Below are positions 28,017 to 38,558 of a stretch of DNA of 64,000 nt, piece after piece. The stretch is from Robiginitomaculum sp. Its GTDB lineage: Bacteria; Pseudomonadota; Alphaproteobacteria; Caulobacterales; Maricaulaceae. The number at the start of each line of letters is the position of its first letter. Position 1 is the stretch's first letter. The notes under the pieces are model-generated. The model did not search any database, was not told the origin of the DNA, and saw nothing but the letters and a program-made list of their open reading frames with translations. Both the position numbers and the translations under genes were made by a program. The stretch covers positions 124,001-188,000 of the forward strand of contig WFUF01000025.1 in assembly GCA_015485155.1 (NCBI GenBank), written 5' to 3'.

Positions 28017-29685
28017 TGGAGTAAGTGCCAACCGGCTTGAATTATTGCAAATTGCCAAAGCGGTAGCTGCGGAGAAGTCTATACCCGAGAACATTGTTCT
28101 AGAAGCCATTGAAGAGGCCATGCAGAAGGCGGCTCGTTCGCGATATGGTTCGGAGCTGGATATTCGTGCCTCCATAGACCCGGTCTCAGGGGAACTGACG
28201 CTTACTCGCAATGTAACAGTGGTTGAGGAGGTGGAAAATGACAGCACCGAAATGTCATTGGCCGAAGCTAAACAAATTGATCCCAAAACCGAGCTGGGAC
28301 ACGTGTTTGTCGAGGAACTGCCACCAATGGAATTTGGCCGGGTTGCAAGTCAGACCGCCAAGCAGGTAATTACTCAAAAGGTACGTGAGGCCGAACGGGC
28401 CAGACAATACGAAGAGTATAAGGATCGTGTCGGCGAGGTTGTTAACGGCATTGTCAAGCGCGTGGAATATGGAAATGTGTTTGTGGATCTGGGCCGGGCC
28501 GAGGGTGTTATTCGCAGAAATGACGGTATTCCCAGAGAAAACCTGCAGGTTAATGATCGTACCCGCGCCTATATTTACGAGGTTCGCGAAGAGGCCAGGG
28601 GCCCGCAAATTTTCTTGTCTAGGGCCCATCCGAAACTTATGTCTGCACTATTTGCACAAGAGGTTCCGGAAGTTTATGACGGTATTATCCAGATACCAAC
28701 CGTTGCTCGTGATCCTGGCAGCCGTGCTAAAATCTCGGTAATTTCCAATGACAGTTCCATCGACCCTGTCGGTGCCTGTGTCGGGATGCGGGGATCTCGT
28801 GTGCAGGCGGTGGTTTCGGAACTGCAAGGGGAAAAAATTGATATTATTCAATGGTCAGAAGACCCGGCAACCTTTTTGGTAAACGCTATGGCTCCAGCCG
28901 AGGTTTCCAAGGTAATTATGGATGAAGAAGCCGGGCGGGTTGAGGTGGTTGTTCCAGAGGATCAATTATCCCTTGCCATTGGCCGCCGCGGGCAAAATGT
29001 CCGGCTTGCTTCACAATTAACTGGCTGGACGATTGATATATTGACCGAGGAGCAGGAATCAGAGCGTCGCCAGAGCGAATTTAACGATCGCACCAAGGTC
29101 TTTATGGAGGCGCTTGATGTGGATGAAATGATTGCGCAATTGTTGACAGCAGAAGGTTTTGAAACCGCTGAGGAAGTGGCCTATGTGGAGCCCGGTGAGA
29201 TATCCGCCATTGAGGGATTTGACGAGGAAACGGCTACAGAATTGCAAACCAGAGCCCGGGAGTATTTATCTGCCGAAGCTGCCAAGCTGGATATCCGCTG
29301 CAAAGAGCTGGGTGTTGAAGGTAAATTGTTGGAATTACCATTCCTGAACCTGTCAATGGCGGTTCGTCTTGGTGAGGCCGGAGTAAAAACCCTTGAGGAT
29401 TTTGCCGGTTTGGTGCCCGATGATCTGCGTGGCTGGTTTGAAAACAAGGATGGTGAGCGAGTGCGTGAGGCCGGTATTCTTGAGAAGGAAAAATTATCTT
29501 CTGAAGATGCATCAGCAATGATTATGCAGGCAAGGGTCGCTGCCGGGTGGATTACAGAAGAGGAATATACTACAATGCTCGCCGAGCAGGCCGCTGAACA
29601 AGAAGCATCAGCAGAGGCTGATGGGGCAGTTTCTGATGTTTCCTCTGAAGTTCCTTCTGAAGCCTCTTCCGGGGTATCTGCTTGA
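28006..29685 (+). CDS. nusA: transcription termination/antitermination factor NusA
   Basis: RNA polymerase-binding elongation factor. Order of domains: the N-terminal domain (ANRLELLQIAKAVAAEKSIP), S1 (GEVVNGIVKRVEYGNVFVDLG), KH1 and KH2 (GACVGMRGSRVQAV, IGRRGQNVRLASQLTGW), and two C-terminal helix-hairpin-helix acidic repeats (MIAQLLTAEGFETAEEVAYV and MAVRLGEAGVKTLEDFAGL). The ATG at 28006 with AAGGAG upstream (27991-27996) is preferred over one at 27973, giving 559 residues. The tail is rich in Ala, Ser and Glu. Confidence 0.96.
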   Translation: MSISGVSANRLELLQIAKAVAAEKSIPENIVLEAIEEAMQKAARSRYGSELDIRASIDPVSGELTLTRNVTVVEEVENDSTEMSLAEAKQIDPKTELGHVFVEELPPMEFGRVASQTAKQVITQKVREAERARQYEEYKDRVGEVVNGIVKRVEYGNVFVDLGRAEGVIRRNDGIPRENLQVNDRTRAYIYEVREEARGPQIFLSRAHPKLMSALFAQEVPEVYDGIIQIPTVARDPGSRAKISVISNDSSIDPVGACVGMRGSRVQAVVSELQGEKIDIIQWSEDPATFLVNAMAPAEVSKVIMDEEAGRVEVVVPEDQLSLAIGRRGQNVRLASQLTGWTIDILTEEQESERRQSEFNDRTKVFMEALDVDEMIAQLLTAEGFETAEEVAYVEPGEISAIEGFDEETATELQTRAREYLSAEAAKLDIRCKELGVEGKLLELPFLNLSMAVRLGEAGVKTLEDFAGLVPDDLRGWFENKDGERVREAGILEKEKLSSEDASAMIMQARVAAGWITEEEYTTMLAEQAAEQEASAEADGAVSDVSSEVPSEASSGVSA

Positions 29686-29707
29686 GCCTGTGCTCAAGGC
29701 ATGAGCC

Positions 29708-30316
29708 ATGCGCGAGCGAAAGTGCATTGTCAAAAATCAGGTTCTGCCTGCGGCTGAACTGCTCAGATTTGTCATCAATGAGGATGGCATGGTCTTGCCT
29801 GATATTCATGCTAGGGCCCCTGGTCGCGGAGTTTGGGTGACGGCAGATCGTAGCTGTATTGAGCGGGCGTGCAAAAAAGGGTTCTCGCGTGGTTTTAAGC
29901 AAAATGTCTGCGTGCCTGCTGATCTGGCAGAACAGGTGGAATTGCAATTACGCAGGTTTTGCCTTGATTTGATGGCAATGGCCCGGCGGTCCGGTTATCT
30001 GCTTGGCGGTTATGAAAAGGTTCGGAGCGAGATTCGCAAATCAAGACCGGGCTGGATCATTGAAGCAAAAGATGGCAGTGAAGGTGGTCGTGACAAAATT
30101 ATTGCGCTTTGCCTTGGCGTTTGGGATGAAGTACCGCTGGTAGGGTGTTTTGATGCAGGTGAGCTGGGTAAGGTGTTTGGCCATAGCCATGCAAACCATG
30201 TTTTAATGCATTCGGGTGCGATTGCGTCAAATCTGGGCTTGCAATTGCAGCGTCTTTCTGGCTTTACCCCTATCATTCCCTTGCAATGGGGAAAATGGGC
30301 GGTTGAATCTTGGTGA
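29708..30316 (+). CDS. YlxR/DUF448 RNA-binding protein with C-terminal L7Ae-like domain
   Basis: Small nucleic-acid-binding protein always near nusA-infB. The YlxR part (residues 1-80) shows RERKCIVKNQVLPAAELLRF and GRGVWVTADRSCIERACKKG. The second half (about 85-190: MAMARRSGYLLGGYEKVRSE) resembles the ribosomal L7Ae-like domain fused to YlxR in Alphaproteobacteria. Length is 202 residues. It lies 22 bases after nusA and ends 98 bases before the preferred infB start. Confidence 0.88.
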   Translation: MRERKCIVKNQVLPAAELLRFVINEDGMVLPDIHARAPGRGVWVTADRSCIERACKKGFSRGFKQNVCVPADLAEQVELQLRRFCLDLMAMARRSGYLLGGYEKVRSEIRKSRPGWIIEAKDGSEGGRDKIIALCLGVWDEVPLVGCFDAGELGKVFGHSHANHVLMHSGAIASNLGLQLQRLSGFTPIIPLQWGKWAVESW

Positions 30317-30414
30317 AAGACCGTTAGTTTAATCGGCCTTCGGCGCAAGAGATGGACAATTTGGCGTACAACCCGCTAATTGTTCGTGATCGAAACAGGT
30401 TGTGGAAAAAACGC

Positions 30415-32931
30415 ATGACAGATGCGAGCGATGAAAATGGTAAAGGCGGCTCAGGCCGTAAAACCTTCACGTTAAAAGGTGGCAATCCGGGCATGGTTCG
30501 CCAGACCTTTTCCCGTGGCCGCACCAAAGCGGTGGTAGTAGAAAAAAAGCGCAAGAGAATCATTGGCGCTTCTGGGTCTGCTCCAAAAGTTCAACCTGTT
30601 GTACCTCCTACGATCACACCAGAACAGGAAATTGCCGCCAAAGCCAAGGCACTGGGTCTTTCAGAGGCTGAATATATTGCCCGTCAAAAGGCTTTGGATA
30701 CAGCGCGGGAACAAAGTGCCGAGAAAGAGCAAAAGCTCAAAGAGCAAGAGGCTGAACGGCAAAAGCGTGCTGCCGAGGAACAAGAACGTCTTGAGCGAAT
30801 TAAACAGGAGAAACTGGCGGCAGAAGCTCAAGCCATTGCACAGGCAGAGGCAGCAGCAGCAGCGCTTGAGGCCGCAAATTCAGAAAGCGTAAAACCGGTT
30901 ACGGCAAAACCACGTCCAGAAAAACCTGCCAAGGACAAGGAAGCCCGTGCGCCAGGTTCTGGTTTTGGCGGCAGGATTAAGAAAAAGCGGGTGGATACCA
31001 AGCCTGTACGCTCACGCTCAGAACCCAAACGCCGTCAGGGCAAGTTGACAATCGCGGCCATTTTGAGTGATGAGGACGGTCAGCGCCAAAGGTCTTTGGC
31101 CTCTATGCGCCGGGCTCGTGAGCGTGAAAAAATGCGTCGCACCATGGGCGATGCTGCCAAGGTAAACAAAATCAAGCGCGAAGTGGTTATTCCAGAACAT
31201 ATTACGGTTAAAGAATTAGCCCAGCGGATGAAGGAACGCTCCCGCGATGTGATCAAATACTTAAAGTCACAAGATGAGACCTTGGGGCGTGATGATCAAA
31301 TGGATGCTGATCTGGCAGAATTGGTTGTAGAGGAATTTGGTCACACAGTCCGCAGAGTGGCGGCAAGTGATGTTGAAGACGGCTTTATCGGTGAAGAGGA
31401 CGACCCAGCAGATATGAAGCCCCGGCCACCTGTAGTAACCATTATGGGTCATGTGGACCATGGTAAAACATCCCTGCTGGATGCTTTACGTTCAACCGAT
31501 GTGGCTTCTGGTGAAGCTGGCGGAATTACCCAGCATATTGGCGCCTATCAGGTGAAATTGAAATCAGGAGAAAAAGTCACCTTTTTGGATACGCCTGGTC
31601 ATGCTGCGTTTTCCGCAATGCGCCTGCGCGGTGCTCATGCAACTGATATTGTGGTGCTGGTGGTGGCTGCTGATGATGGTGTTATGCCGCAAACTATTGA
31701 GGCCATAAATCACACCCGTGCCGCCGGGGCTCCGATGATTGTTGCGGTTAACAAGATGGATCGTGAGGGTGCTAACCCGACCAAAGTATTACAAGACCTG
31801 CTACAGCACGAAGTAATTGTTGAGGCCATGGGCGGTGAGGTTCAGGCCCGTGAAGTATCAGCATTAAAGAAAACCGGACTTGATGAGCTTATCGAGGCTA
31901 TTTTATTGCAGGCTGAATTGCTGGAATTAAAGTCCAACCCGGATCGTGTTGCCGATGGCATAGTCATTGAAAGCCAGGTTGATAAGGGGCGTGGGCCGGT
32001 GGCTACTCTTTTGGTAAATCGCGGAACCCTAAAGCGTGGTGATGTAGTCGTTGCCGGCAAAGCATGGGGCAAGGTTCGGGCTTTAAGTGATGAACGCAAT
32101 CAAAAATTAAAAACTGCTGGGCCTTCTTTGCCGGTTGTTATTCTTGGGCTAGATGGCGCGCCAGAGCCTGGAGAGCCATTCTCGGTGGTGGAAAACGAAG
32201 CTCGAGCCAGAGAGATCACGGAGTACCGTAAACGCAAAGAGCGCGATGAGGCCAATGCAACGCCTGATGCCATGGCTTCGCTTGAGGCGATGATGAGCGC
32301 CTTGAATGAAAAGTCGGCGGACGAAGTATCCATGGTGGTCAAAGCCGATGTGCGAGGTTCAGCAGAAGCTATTGTGCAGTCACTGGAGAAAATCGGTAAT
32401 GATGAGGTTAGGGCCAAAGTAGTTCATGCTGGCGTTGGCGGAATTACAGAATCGGATATTCTATTGGCCCGAGGATCCAATGCGCCGGTGATTGCATTTA
32501 ATGTACGCGCCAGCAAGCAGGCTAAAGACCTGGCCGAGCAGGAAGGGGTGGAAATCCGCTATTACTCGATCATCTACAATGTGCTGGATGACATTAAGGC
32601 TGTACTCGAAGGATTGCTGGCACCAGAGGTCAAGGAAACCTTCATTGGTTATGCTGAGATTCTGGAGGTTTTTGATATTTCCAAACTGGGCAAGGTTGCC
32701 GGGTGCCGAGTTACGGAGGGGGTTGTAAAGCGTGGGTGTAAAGTGCGTCTGCTTCGTGACGATGTGGTGATTCATGAAGGAGACCTGTCTACCTTGAAGC
32801 GCTTTAAGGATGAAGTGCCGGAGGTGAATGCTGGACAGGAGTGCGGCATGGGCTTTCTAAAATATCACGACTTGCAAAAAGGTGATATGATTGAGTGCTT
32901 TACTGTCAAAGAGCTAAAGCGTGAGCTTTAG
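30415..32931 (+). CDS. infB: translation initiation factor IF-2
   Basis: GTPase placing fMet-tRNA on the 30S subunit. A long charged N-terminal region rich in Lys, Glu and Ala (about 1-240) contains an IF2 assembly segment. Then come IF2_N ([21 protein letters not shown] in two parts) and the GTPase with GHVDHGKTS (about 345-353), DTPGHAAF and NKMD. The IF2 beta-barrel domains end at [17 protein letters not shown]. The frame is open from 30352, but the ATG at 30415 ([12 protein letters not shown]) matches the family and gives 838 residues. Unlike most relatives it is not followed by rbfA; gshB lies convergent 37 bases away. Confidence 0.95.
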   Translation: MTDASDENGKGGSGRKTFTLKGGNPGMVRQTFSRGRTKAVVVEKKRKRIIGASGSAPKVQPVVPPTITPEQEIAAKAKALGLSEAEYIARQKALDTAREQSAEKEQKLKEQEAERQKRAAEEQERLERIKQEKLAAEAQAIAQAEAAAAALEAANSESVKPVTAKPRPEKPAKDKEARAPGSGFGGRIKKKRVDTKPVRSRSEPKRRQGKLTIAAILSDEDGQRQRSLASMRRAREREKMRRTMGDAAKVNKIKREVVIPEHITVKELAQRMKERSRDVIKYLKSQDETLGRDDQMDADLAELVVEEFGHTVRRVAASDVEDGFIGEEDDPADMKPRPPVVTIMGHVDHGKTSLLDALRSTDVASGEAGGITQHIGAYQVKLKSGEKVTFLDTPGHAAFSAMRLRGAHATDIVVLVVAADDGVMPQTIEAINHTRAAGAPMIVAVNKMDREGANPTKVLQDLLQHEVIVEAMGGEVQAREVSALKKTGLDELIEAILLQAELLELKSNPDRVADGIVIESQVDKGRGPVATLLVNRGTLKRGDVVVAGKAWGKVRALSDERNQKLKTAGPSLPVVILGLDGAPEPGEPFSVVENEARAREITEYRKRKERDEANATPDAMASLEAMMSALNEKSADEVSMVVKADVRGSAEAIVQSLEKIGNDEVRAKVVHAGVGGITESDILLARGSNAPVIAFNVRASKQAKDLAEQEGVEIRYYSIIYNVLDDIKAVLEGLLAPEVKETFIGYAEILEVFDISKLGKVAGCRVTEGVVKRGCKVRLLRDDVVIHEGDLSTLKRFKDEVPEVNAGQECGMGFLKYHDLQKGDMIECFTVKELKREL

Positions 32932-32968
32932 CTACCGGCCTGTTCGTTTTGTTTTAGGCACTTGGCCC

Positions 32969-33928
32969 TTAAGGATTCATATCCAGTTTTGCCTCAATGA
33001 CATTCCACATCTGTTTGATGGCATTGATCCCGGTAAATCTTTCAAGTTCACGCACTCCGGTGGGTGAGGTGACGTTAATTTCTGTTAAATAGCCGCCGAT
33101 CACATCAATGCCTACGAACAGCAGCCCGCGTTTTTTTAGTTCCGGGCCGATTCTGGCACAAATTTCTAGATCCGCTGGCGATAGCTCCACAGCCGCTGCC
33201 GTGCCGCCCACATGCAAGTTAGACCGGGTTTCTCCTGGTTGTGGAATACGGTTAAAGCCGCCGGCAACTTTACCATCAATCAGGATAATCCTTTTATCAC
33301 CATTGGTTACAGCAGGCAGAAACGCCTGCACCATTACTGGCTCACGGGAAATGGCAAAAAATGTTTCCAGCAGGGAAGAGTAATTGCTGTCATTTTCCTG
33401 AATGCGAAAAATACCGGCGCCACCATTGCCATAAAGTGGTTTTATGATGATATCCTTGTATTCGGCCCGAAAGCCATCAATGCTTTTCTTGTCACGGCTG
33501 ATTAGTGTTGGGGGCATAAGTTCAGCAAATAATAATGGAAACAATTTTTCGGGGCTGGATCGCACCCATGCCGGATCATTAACCACCAGCGTTTCGCCTT
33601 GTACCAGTTCCAAAAGATGAGCCGCCGTAATATAGGACATGTCAAAGGGCGGATCCTGACGCATCAATACAATATCAGTATCCGCTGCCAGATCAATAAG
33701 CTGTTCCGGGCCAGATTTTGCGTGGTTTTCTGCAACTCGCTGCACCACAACGCTGCTGGCTCGGGCCTTTACTTTTCCTTCCACATAAGAAAGATGTTGC
33801 GGCTGATAGGTGAAAACCTTGTGGCCTCGGTTTTGCGCCTCTTCAATCATGGCAAAACTGGTATCAACATCAATATCCACCAGTTCCACAGGATCCATTT
33901 GCACTGCAATAGTCAGTTGTCTGGGCAT
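32969..33928 (-). CDS. gshB: glutathione synthetase
   Basis: ATP-grasp ligase joining gamma-glutamylcysteine and glycine. It begins LTIAVQMDPVELVDIDVDTS. Other blocks are VLMRQDPPFDMSYITAAHLL, IIKPLYGNGGAGIFRI (ATP loop), and FVGIDVIGGYLTEINVTSPTG in two halves. Length is 319 residues. It is the last gene of the minus-strand rsmI-yraN-BON-gshB group. Confidence 0.97.
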   Translation of the reverse strand: MPRQLTIAVQMDPVELVDIDVDTSFAMIEEAQNRGHKVFTYQPQHLSYVEGKVKARASSVVVQRVAENHAKSGPEQLIDLAADTDIVLMRQDPPFDMSYITAAHLLELVQGETLVVNDPAWVRSSPEKLFPLLFAELMPPTLISRDKKSIDGFRAEYKDIIIKPLYGNGGAGIFRIQENDSNYSSLLETFFAISREPVMVQAFLPAVTNGDKRIILIDGKVAGGFNRIPQPGETRSNLHVGGTAAAVELSPADLEICARIGPELKKRGLLFVGIDVIGGYLTEINVTSPTGVRELERFTGINAIKQMWNVIEAKLDMNP

Positions 33929-33999
33929 TGGTATATGTCCGTTATGTTATTTGTTGTCGATGTAGTAAGCCCGTGCCACCACAGGCGCAAGCCCTGGCT

Positions 34000-34617
34000 T
34001 TATGAGCTATCGTCCGGGGCGCCCAGTAATTCTTCTTGTGGGCTTGCAGGAATAATTTCCTGATCACGGGTTTGCGGTGTTACCATATAGCTGACTACTT
34101 TTTTCACATTTGGCGTTAATCTGGCATGAGAGACGATGCGCTCTATTTCGCCCTGAGAGCGGGCAATTCCCAGCAGATAAACCACTGAGTTTCGGGTTTC
34201 TATATTGATGGTTGTAGACCTTACTGCCTGATCAGCAAAAATACGGGTGCGCACCTGCGCACTTATCCAGCGATCTTTAGCTCCAGACCACCAGCCCTTG
34301 GAGTTACGAACCTCGATTTCATTGGCAACCTTAACAACCTTTGGTGCGCTCCATGCAATGCGCTCTGCATCAAGACGGTGTTCAGGGGTTTGTACAAATC
34401 CGGCCAATAATGCCAGCCCATCAGCAACCTCTACGCTAACACCCTTCATCCCACCGTGCCTGCGTAATCTGGTGTTTAGCGAAATAGTGGCGCTGGAATC
34501 ATTAACGCTTCGTCCAATAGAGCGCTGTTTTGATGCTGCACCACTAATGGCACCAACAACGCAGGAAGTTAAAACCGGAGTTGTTCCAAGCAATAATACA
34601 ATTAGCAGTTTACGCAT
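34000..34617 (-). CDS. BON-domain lipoprotein
   Basis: Predicted lipoprotein with a signal peptide and lipobox (MRKLLIVLLLGTTPVLTSC, Cys19) and two BON domains: about 45-105 (SLNTRLRRHGGMKGVSVEV, LLAGFVQTPEHRLDAERIAW) and 115-190 (ISAQVRTRIFADQAVRSTTI, VYLLGIARSQGEIERIV). BON domains bind phospholipid or surface structures, as in OsmY and DolP. The DolP-like layout suggests a role in outer membrane integrity, which is inferred. It lies between yraN and gshB. Confidence 0.9.
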   Translation of the reverse strand: MRKLLIVLLLGTTPVLTSCVVGAISGAASKQRSIGRSVNDSSATISLNTRLRRHGGMKGVSVEVADGLALLAGFVQTPEHRLDAERIAWSAPKVVKVANEIEVRNSKGWWSGAKDRWISAQVRTRIFADQAVRSTTINIETRNSVVYLLGIARSQGEIERIVSHARLTPNVKKVVSYMVTPQTRDQEIIPASPQEELLGAPDDSS

Positions 34618-34673
34618 GGTTTTGGCTCCAATGACAAAATCGAATCAGTAGCAAAAACCCTACGAAAAAAAAG

Positions 34674-35072
34674 TTAAGTGATTGATCTGCCGCCCCAGCT
34701 ATCATCAAAAAATGCGCCCTGAATATGATGAGGCCAGCGCCAATTTCCAAGCAAGACAATATCAAATCTGGTTTCCATATGCGCTGATATCGGTTGTTTT
34801 GCCAAATACAGGTTGGCGGCTCGTACCATTCGATCCGCCTGTGATCGGGAGACATCAAAAGCACTGGCTCCTTTGGCGCGGGTTTTTACCTCCACAAATA
34901 TAAGCCATTTGCCCCGGCGCGCTATAATATCTATTTCTCCAGCACGGTTGCGATAACGCATTTGGCAAATCCGGTAGCCACAGAGCATTAACCAAAGAGC
35001 CGCAATTATTTCACCGCGACGGCCCCGTCTCTCTGCGCGTTGGCGCCGGGAGGCTTTGTTATGATTATGCAT
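34674..35072 (-). CDS. YraN/UPF0102 family endonuclease-fold protein
   Basis: Small protein of the UPF0102 family, with a predicted Holliday-junction-resolvase-like nuclease fold. Conserved blocks are RRGRRGEIIAALWLMLCGY, NRAGEIDIIARRGKWLIFVE (active-site Glu-Asp and Glu) and VKTRAKG. Length is 132 residues. It overlaps rsmI by 8 bases, the common rsmI-yraN pairing. The cellular role is unsettled. Confidence 0.92.
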   Translation of the reverse strand: MHNHNKASRRQRAERRGRRGEIIAALWLMLCGYRICQMRYRNRAGEIDIIARRGKWLIFVEVKTRAKGASAFDVSRSQADRMVRAANLYLAKQPISAHMETRFDIVLLGNWRWPHHIQGAFFDDSWGGRSIT

Positions 35073-35967
35073 TATCCGGTGTTTGCAGCTTAACAGCCCT
35101 TGCGTATAGCTCCCGCACAGGCTTTTGACAAATATTTGCTACATCCTTTGCGGCCTGTTTGACACCAACACGGCCAAGAGCCTCGATTAATGCTGCGTCA
35201 ATTTGCTGTTCGCTTAATGTAGTCGCTCCGGTTGCTGGCGGCCCTAAAACCAGAACACATTCTCCGCGAATTTTTTGTGAGGAAACCTGTTCAATAAGAT
35301 CAGGTAATGATGTGCGAATCACGGTTTCATGAATTTTGGTAAGTTCGCGTGCCAATACCGCAGGGCGTGGGCCAAATACGGCAAGCATATCTTTTAGGCT
35401 GGCCAGTATTCGTCCCGGCGCCTCAAAAAAGATCAATGTGGCGGGTACAGAAACAAGTTCCTTGAAAAACTTTTGTCTGGCACCGGTTTTGGGTGGTGCA
35501 AAGCCTGCAAACAAAAACCTGTCTGTAGGCTGGGCCGATGCACACAGCGCCCCCAGCACTGCCGAGGCTCCTGGAATTGGAATGATCGCATGGCCATTTT
35601 CGGCAACAGCTCGCACCAGCTTAAACCCGGGGTCGGAAACCAAAGGGGTTCCTGCATCACTGATCAATGCTACTGACTGCCCTTCGTTTAATGCTTTTAG
35701 TATGACAGGTAATGTTCTGGCAGCATTGTGTTCATGATAGGGGCGCATGGGTGTGCTGATCATATACTTTTCAAATAGCCGTTTGGAATGACGTGTATCC
35801 TCAGCCAAAACCAAATCAGCGCAAGACAGCACATCAAGGGCACGCAATGTAATATCCCTTAAGTTACCAATGGGAGTTGCTACCAGATACAAGCCATCAG
35901 GCAGCGATCCGCCGGATAGGGTGACATCTTCTTGCCATTTTTTACTTACAATATTTGCTTCTGACAT
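35065..35967 (-). CDS. rsmI: 16S rRNA (cytidine1402-2'-O)-methyltransferase
   Basis: SAM-dependent tetrapyrrole-methylase-fold enzyme making Cm1402 in 16S rRNA. Signatures are GLYLVATPIGNLRDITLRAL, CADLVLAEDTRHSKRL and ALISDAGTPLVSDPGFKLVR, then IPIPGASAVLGALCAS. Length is 300 residues. The start is 47 bases from the divergent LpoA-like gene, so both promoters must lie in a short shared region. Confidence 0.96.
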   Translation of the reverse strand: MSEANIVSKKWQEDVTLSGGSLPDGLYLVATPIGNLRDITLRALDVLSCADLVLAEDTRHSKRLFEKYMISTPMRPYHEHNAARTLPVILKALNEGQSVALISDAGTPLVSDPGFKLVRAVAENGHAIIPIPGASAVLGALCASAQPTDRFLFAGFAPPKTGARQKFFKELVSVPATLIFFEAPGRILASLKDMLAVFGPRPAVLARELTKIHETVIRTSLPDLIEQVSSQKIRGECVLVLGPPATGATTLSEQQIDAALIEALGRVGVKQAAKDVANICQKPVRELYARAVKLQTPDNA

Positions 35968-36014
35968 TCGGGGCCGCTATCGTTAGGGTTCTGATTGCTA
36001 AGTATGGAACAAAA

Positions 36015-37370
36015 ATGTCTCTCAATCCACGGCTTATCAGCGCAAGATTGCTTTGTCTTGCCTTACTGTTTCCGGTTTTCCTGGTTGCATGTGCCACAAA
36101 TGAAGCGCAAGGTCCGATTTTAAGCCAGCAGGGTCAACCTTCTCAAACTCGTCCGCAGGAAACATCTTCTGAGGTTTTGCCACCGGCATATCAGCCAAGC
36201 CCGTGGCTGGGTGGTAAGCTGTTAATGCCGCATATGCAAGGGCGGGATGTGGTGCGCATTGCTTTGCTTTTGCCGTTTTCTGCCAAAAACTCCGGGGTAC
36301 GAGCGCAGGCCAATTCAATGCTTGATGCAGCTCAGATGGCGGTGATTGAAGGCGGTGATTTGCGACTGGTTCTGATCCCCAAGGATACCGGCGGTACCCG
36401 GAACGGAGCTGTTGAGGCCGCCCGTTCAGCAATTGCCGATGGGGCAGATATATTTGTTGGGCCGCTTTTGTCGGCGGCAGTATCGGGAGTATCAGAAGAA
36501 GCAAGACGCGCAAATATTCCAGTCATTGCCTTTTCTACTGATGTTTCAGTAGCAGGAGATGGCGTTTATTTATTGAATTTCCGGCCTGAAATAGAAGTAG
36601 CCAGAATCATTAGTTACTCTGTGATGCAAGGACATAACACCTTTGCCCTGTTACGCAATAAAAGCAAATATGGTGATCGCGTGGAAAGCTCCATGCAAAT
36701 CCAGACGTTAATCAATGGCGCTGAGTTAAAGGACATTGCCGTTTATCCTGGAGAGAACGGGCAAAAAAATGCCCCTATCGCTGAACTGGCTCATGCGGAA
36801 GAACGTGAAGAGTTGTTACAGATTTGGCGTGAAGAAGGTGGTGTTGGTGATCCTGCTTTGGATCCTGAATTTGTGTTTGAATTGCCATATAGTGCCGTTT
36901 TAATTGCTGAAGGCGGATTGCGACTACAGTCTTTAGCCCCACTTTTGCCTTATTATGATGTGGACCCGCGTAAAACCAGGTTTTTGGGTACAGGACAGTG
37001 GTTTGATGAAAAACTGAACCGTGAACCAGCATTAAATGGCGGCTGGTTTGTGGGCCCGGCAAAGTCGTCTATTGATGCTTTTCGCGCAAGCTTTATTCGT
37101 GTTTTTGGAGAAAAGCCCCTGCGGCTTGCGCCCCTTACCTATGATGCTGTGCGCACAGCCGCCGCGATTACAGAAATTACCGCAGATGGCACAGTGTACA
37201 TCAGGATAGACGAACTTGAACGTAGGCAGGGGTTTGCCGGTGCAACAGGGCTGTTCAGGTTTTCTGCTGATGGTCTGGCTGAGCATTCCCTGGCCGTTTA
37301 CCAAATGCGCAAAGGCAGGTTTGAAGTACTTGATCCGGCGCCGGTAGCATTTGAGCTGGAAGGATTTTAG
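36015..37370 (+). CDS. LpoA-like penicillin-binding protein activator lipoprotein
   Basis: Predicted outer membrane lipoprotein related to LpoA/LppC, with a periplasmic-binding-protein (type I) fold. The signal peptide ends in LVACATN, a lipobox. Binding-domain landmarks are VVRIALLLPFSAKNSGVRAQ, ADIFVGPLLSAAVSGVSEEA and IPVIAFSTDVSVAGDGVYLL. The frame is open from 35955, but the ATG at 36015 puts the lipobox at a normal distance and gives 451 residues. Divergence from rsmI matches other Alphaproteobacteria. The partner PBP is not in the window. Confidence 0.87.
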   Translation: MSLNPRLISARLLCLALLFPVFLVACATNEAQGPILSQQGQPSQTRPQETSSEVLPPAYQPSPWLGGKLLMPHMQGRDVVRIALLLPFSAKNSGVRAQANSMLDAAQMAVIEGGDLRLVLIPKDTGGTRNGAVEAARSAIADGADIFVGPLLSAAVSGVSEEARRANIPVIAFSTDVSVAGDGVYLLNFRPEIEVARIISYSVMQGHNTFALLRNKSKYGDRVESSMQIQTLINGAELKDIAVYPGENGQKNAPIAELAHAEEREELLQIWREEGGVGDPALDPEFVFELPYSAVLIAEGGLRLQSLAPLLPYYDVDPRKTRFLGTGQWFDEKLNREPALNGGWFVGPAKSSIDAFRASFIRVFGEKPLRLAPLTYDAVRTAAAITEITADGTVYIRIDELERRQGFAGATGLFRFSADGLAEHSLAVYQMRKGRFEVLDPAPVAFELEGF

Positions 37371-37406
37371 AAACAAGCCATTAGTTTTCCCTGACCCATG
37401 GGAAGG

Positions 37407-38558
37407 TTAACAGAGCAATTCACTGGCAATACGATCGACCAGCAAGGGCTTTGTTGCTTGCAGGTAATGATTATTTAGGCGTAAAAACCCACCTGCAATA
37501 AGTTCACTCAGGTTTTTCCTTGAAATGCTGGCGCCTGCCCTGTCTTGCAATTGTTCAAGATGAATACCGTCTCTTAGTCGCAAGCCCAGCACTATTCGCT
37601 CTGCCAGATCTTGTTGCGGGGTCAAGGCATTTTGCAACTGTATGCCCCACCCGTTTTCAGACACTGCTTTTGCATAGTCTTGTGGTCGGCAATATGTAGC
37701 CAGTTCCTGACGCTGGCCTTGTATGCTTAACCGACCATGGGCACCGGGCCCGACACCTATCCAGTCATCGCCCTGCCAATACAGCAAATTGTGCACAGAG
37801 CGTGCAGATATGCTGGCAGCATGGTTGGAAGTCTCATAGGCATTCATCCTGTGTTCCGCAGTCATGTTTTGTGCGCATTGATAAAGGTCCGCCACCAAAT
37901 CATCCTCAAGCGGGGTTAAAAGCCCCTGCTTATGGCGCTTGGCAAATACGGTTCGCGGTTCAATTGACAGGCAGTACAATGACAAATGCTCCAGACCCAA
38001 AGCCATAATCTCCTGTAAACTTTCTTGCCAGTGATGGGGCTGTTGCCCGGGAAGGCCATAAATAAAATCTGCGGAAACCGAGGAAAAGTGTTTGACCGCA
38101 AAATCAAGAGCCCGGAGCGCTTCTTTTGGGCTGTGGTCACGGCCCAGAAACTGAAGCTCCTGCGCATTTAGTGACTGTATGCCAAGAGACAGACGATTTA
38201 TTCCCAGTGCGGCAAAGCTCTTAAAACAATCGCCTTGATTGTCGGCAGGGTTTGCTTCCAGTGAAATTTCAATGCCTGGCAGAAAGCCAAAGCTGCATTC
38301 TGCCGCATCCAGAATCCTGTTGATTTGTGATGCATGCAATCTTGATGGGGTGCCACCGCCAAAGGCCAATGATGTCAAGGCGCGGGGCTCATCCATACGA
38401 ATGGCATTACCGGCAATATCCGCAATTATTGCATCCACCAGAAAGTCTGTATCCCGGCCCCGGTCTCTGCGGACGTTAAAGTCGCAATATGGACAGATGT
38501 GGGAACAATAGGGCCAATGTATATAAAGACCAAGCAGGGCAGGCATTTGTCGTTTCAC
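37407..38558 (-). CDS. hemW: radical-SAM heme chaperone HemW
   Basis: Coproporphyrinogen-III-oxidase-like radical SAM protein, thought to chaperone heme rather than oxidise coproporphyrinogen. The opening LYIHWPYCSHICPYCDFNV has the CxxxCxxC cluster motif. SLAFGGGTPSRL and GIEISLEANPAD follow, and the C-terminal HemN domain is present. Length is 383 residues. It overlaps rdgB by 4 bases. Confidence 0.94.
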   Translation of the reverse strand: MKRQMPALLGLYIHWPYCSHICPYCDFNVRRDRGRDTDFLVDAIIADIAGNAIRMDEPRALTSLAFGGGTPSRLHASQINRILDAAECSFGFLPGIEISLEANPADNQGDCFKSFAALGINRLSLGIQSLNAQELQFLGRDHSPKEALRALDFAVKHFSSVSADFIYGLPGQQPHHWQESLQEIMALGLEHLSLYCLSIEPRTVFAKRHKQGLLTPLEDDLVADLYQCAQNMTAEHRMNAYETSNHAASISARSVHNLLYWQGDDWIGVGPGAHGRLSIQGQRQELATYCRPQDYAKAVSENGWGIQLQNALTPQQDLAERIVLGLRLRDGIHLEQLQDRAGASISRKNLSELIAGGFLRLNNHYLQATKPLLVDRIASELLC

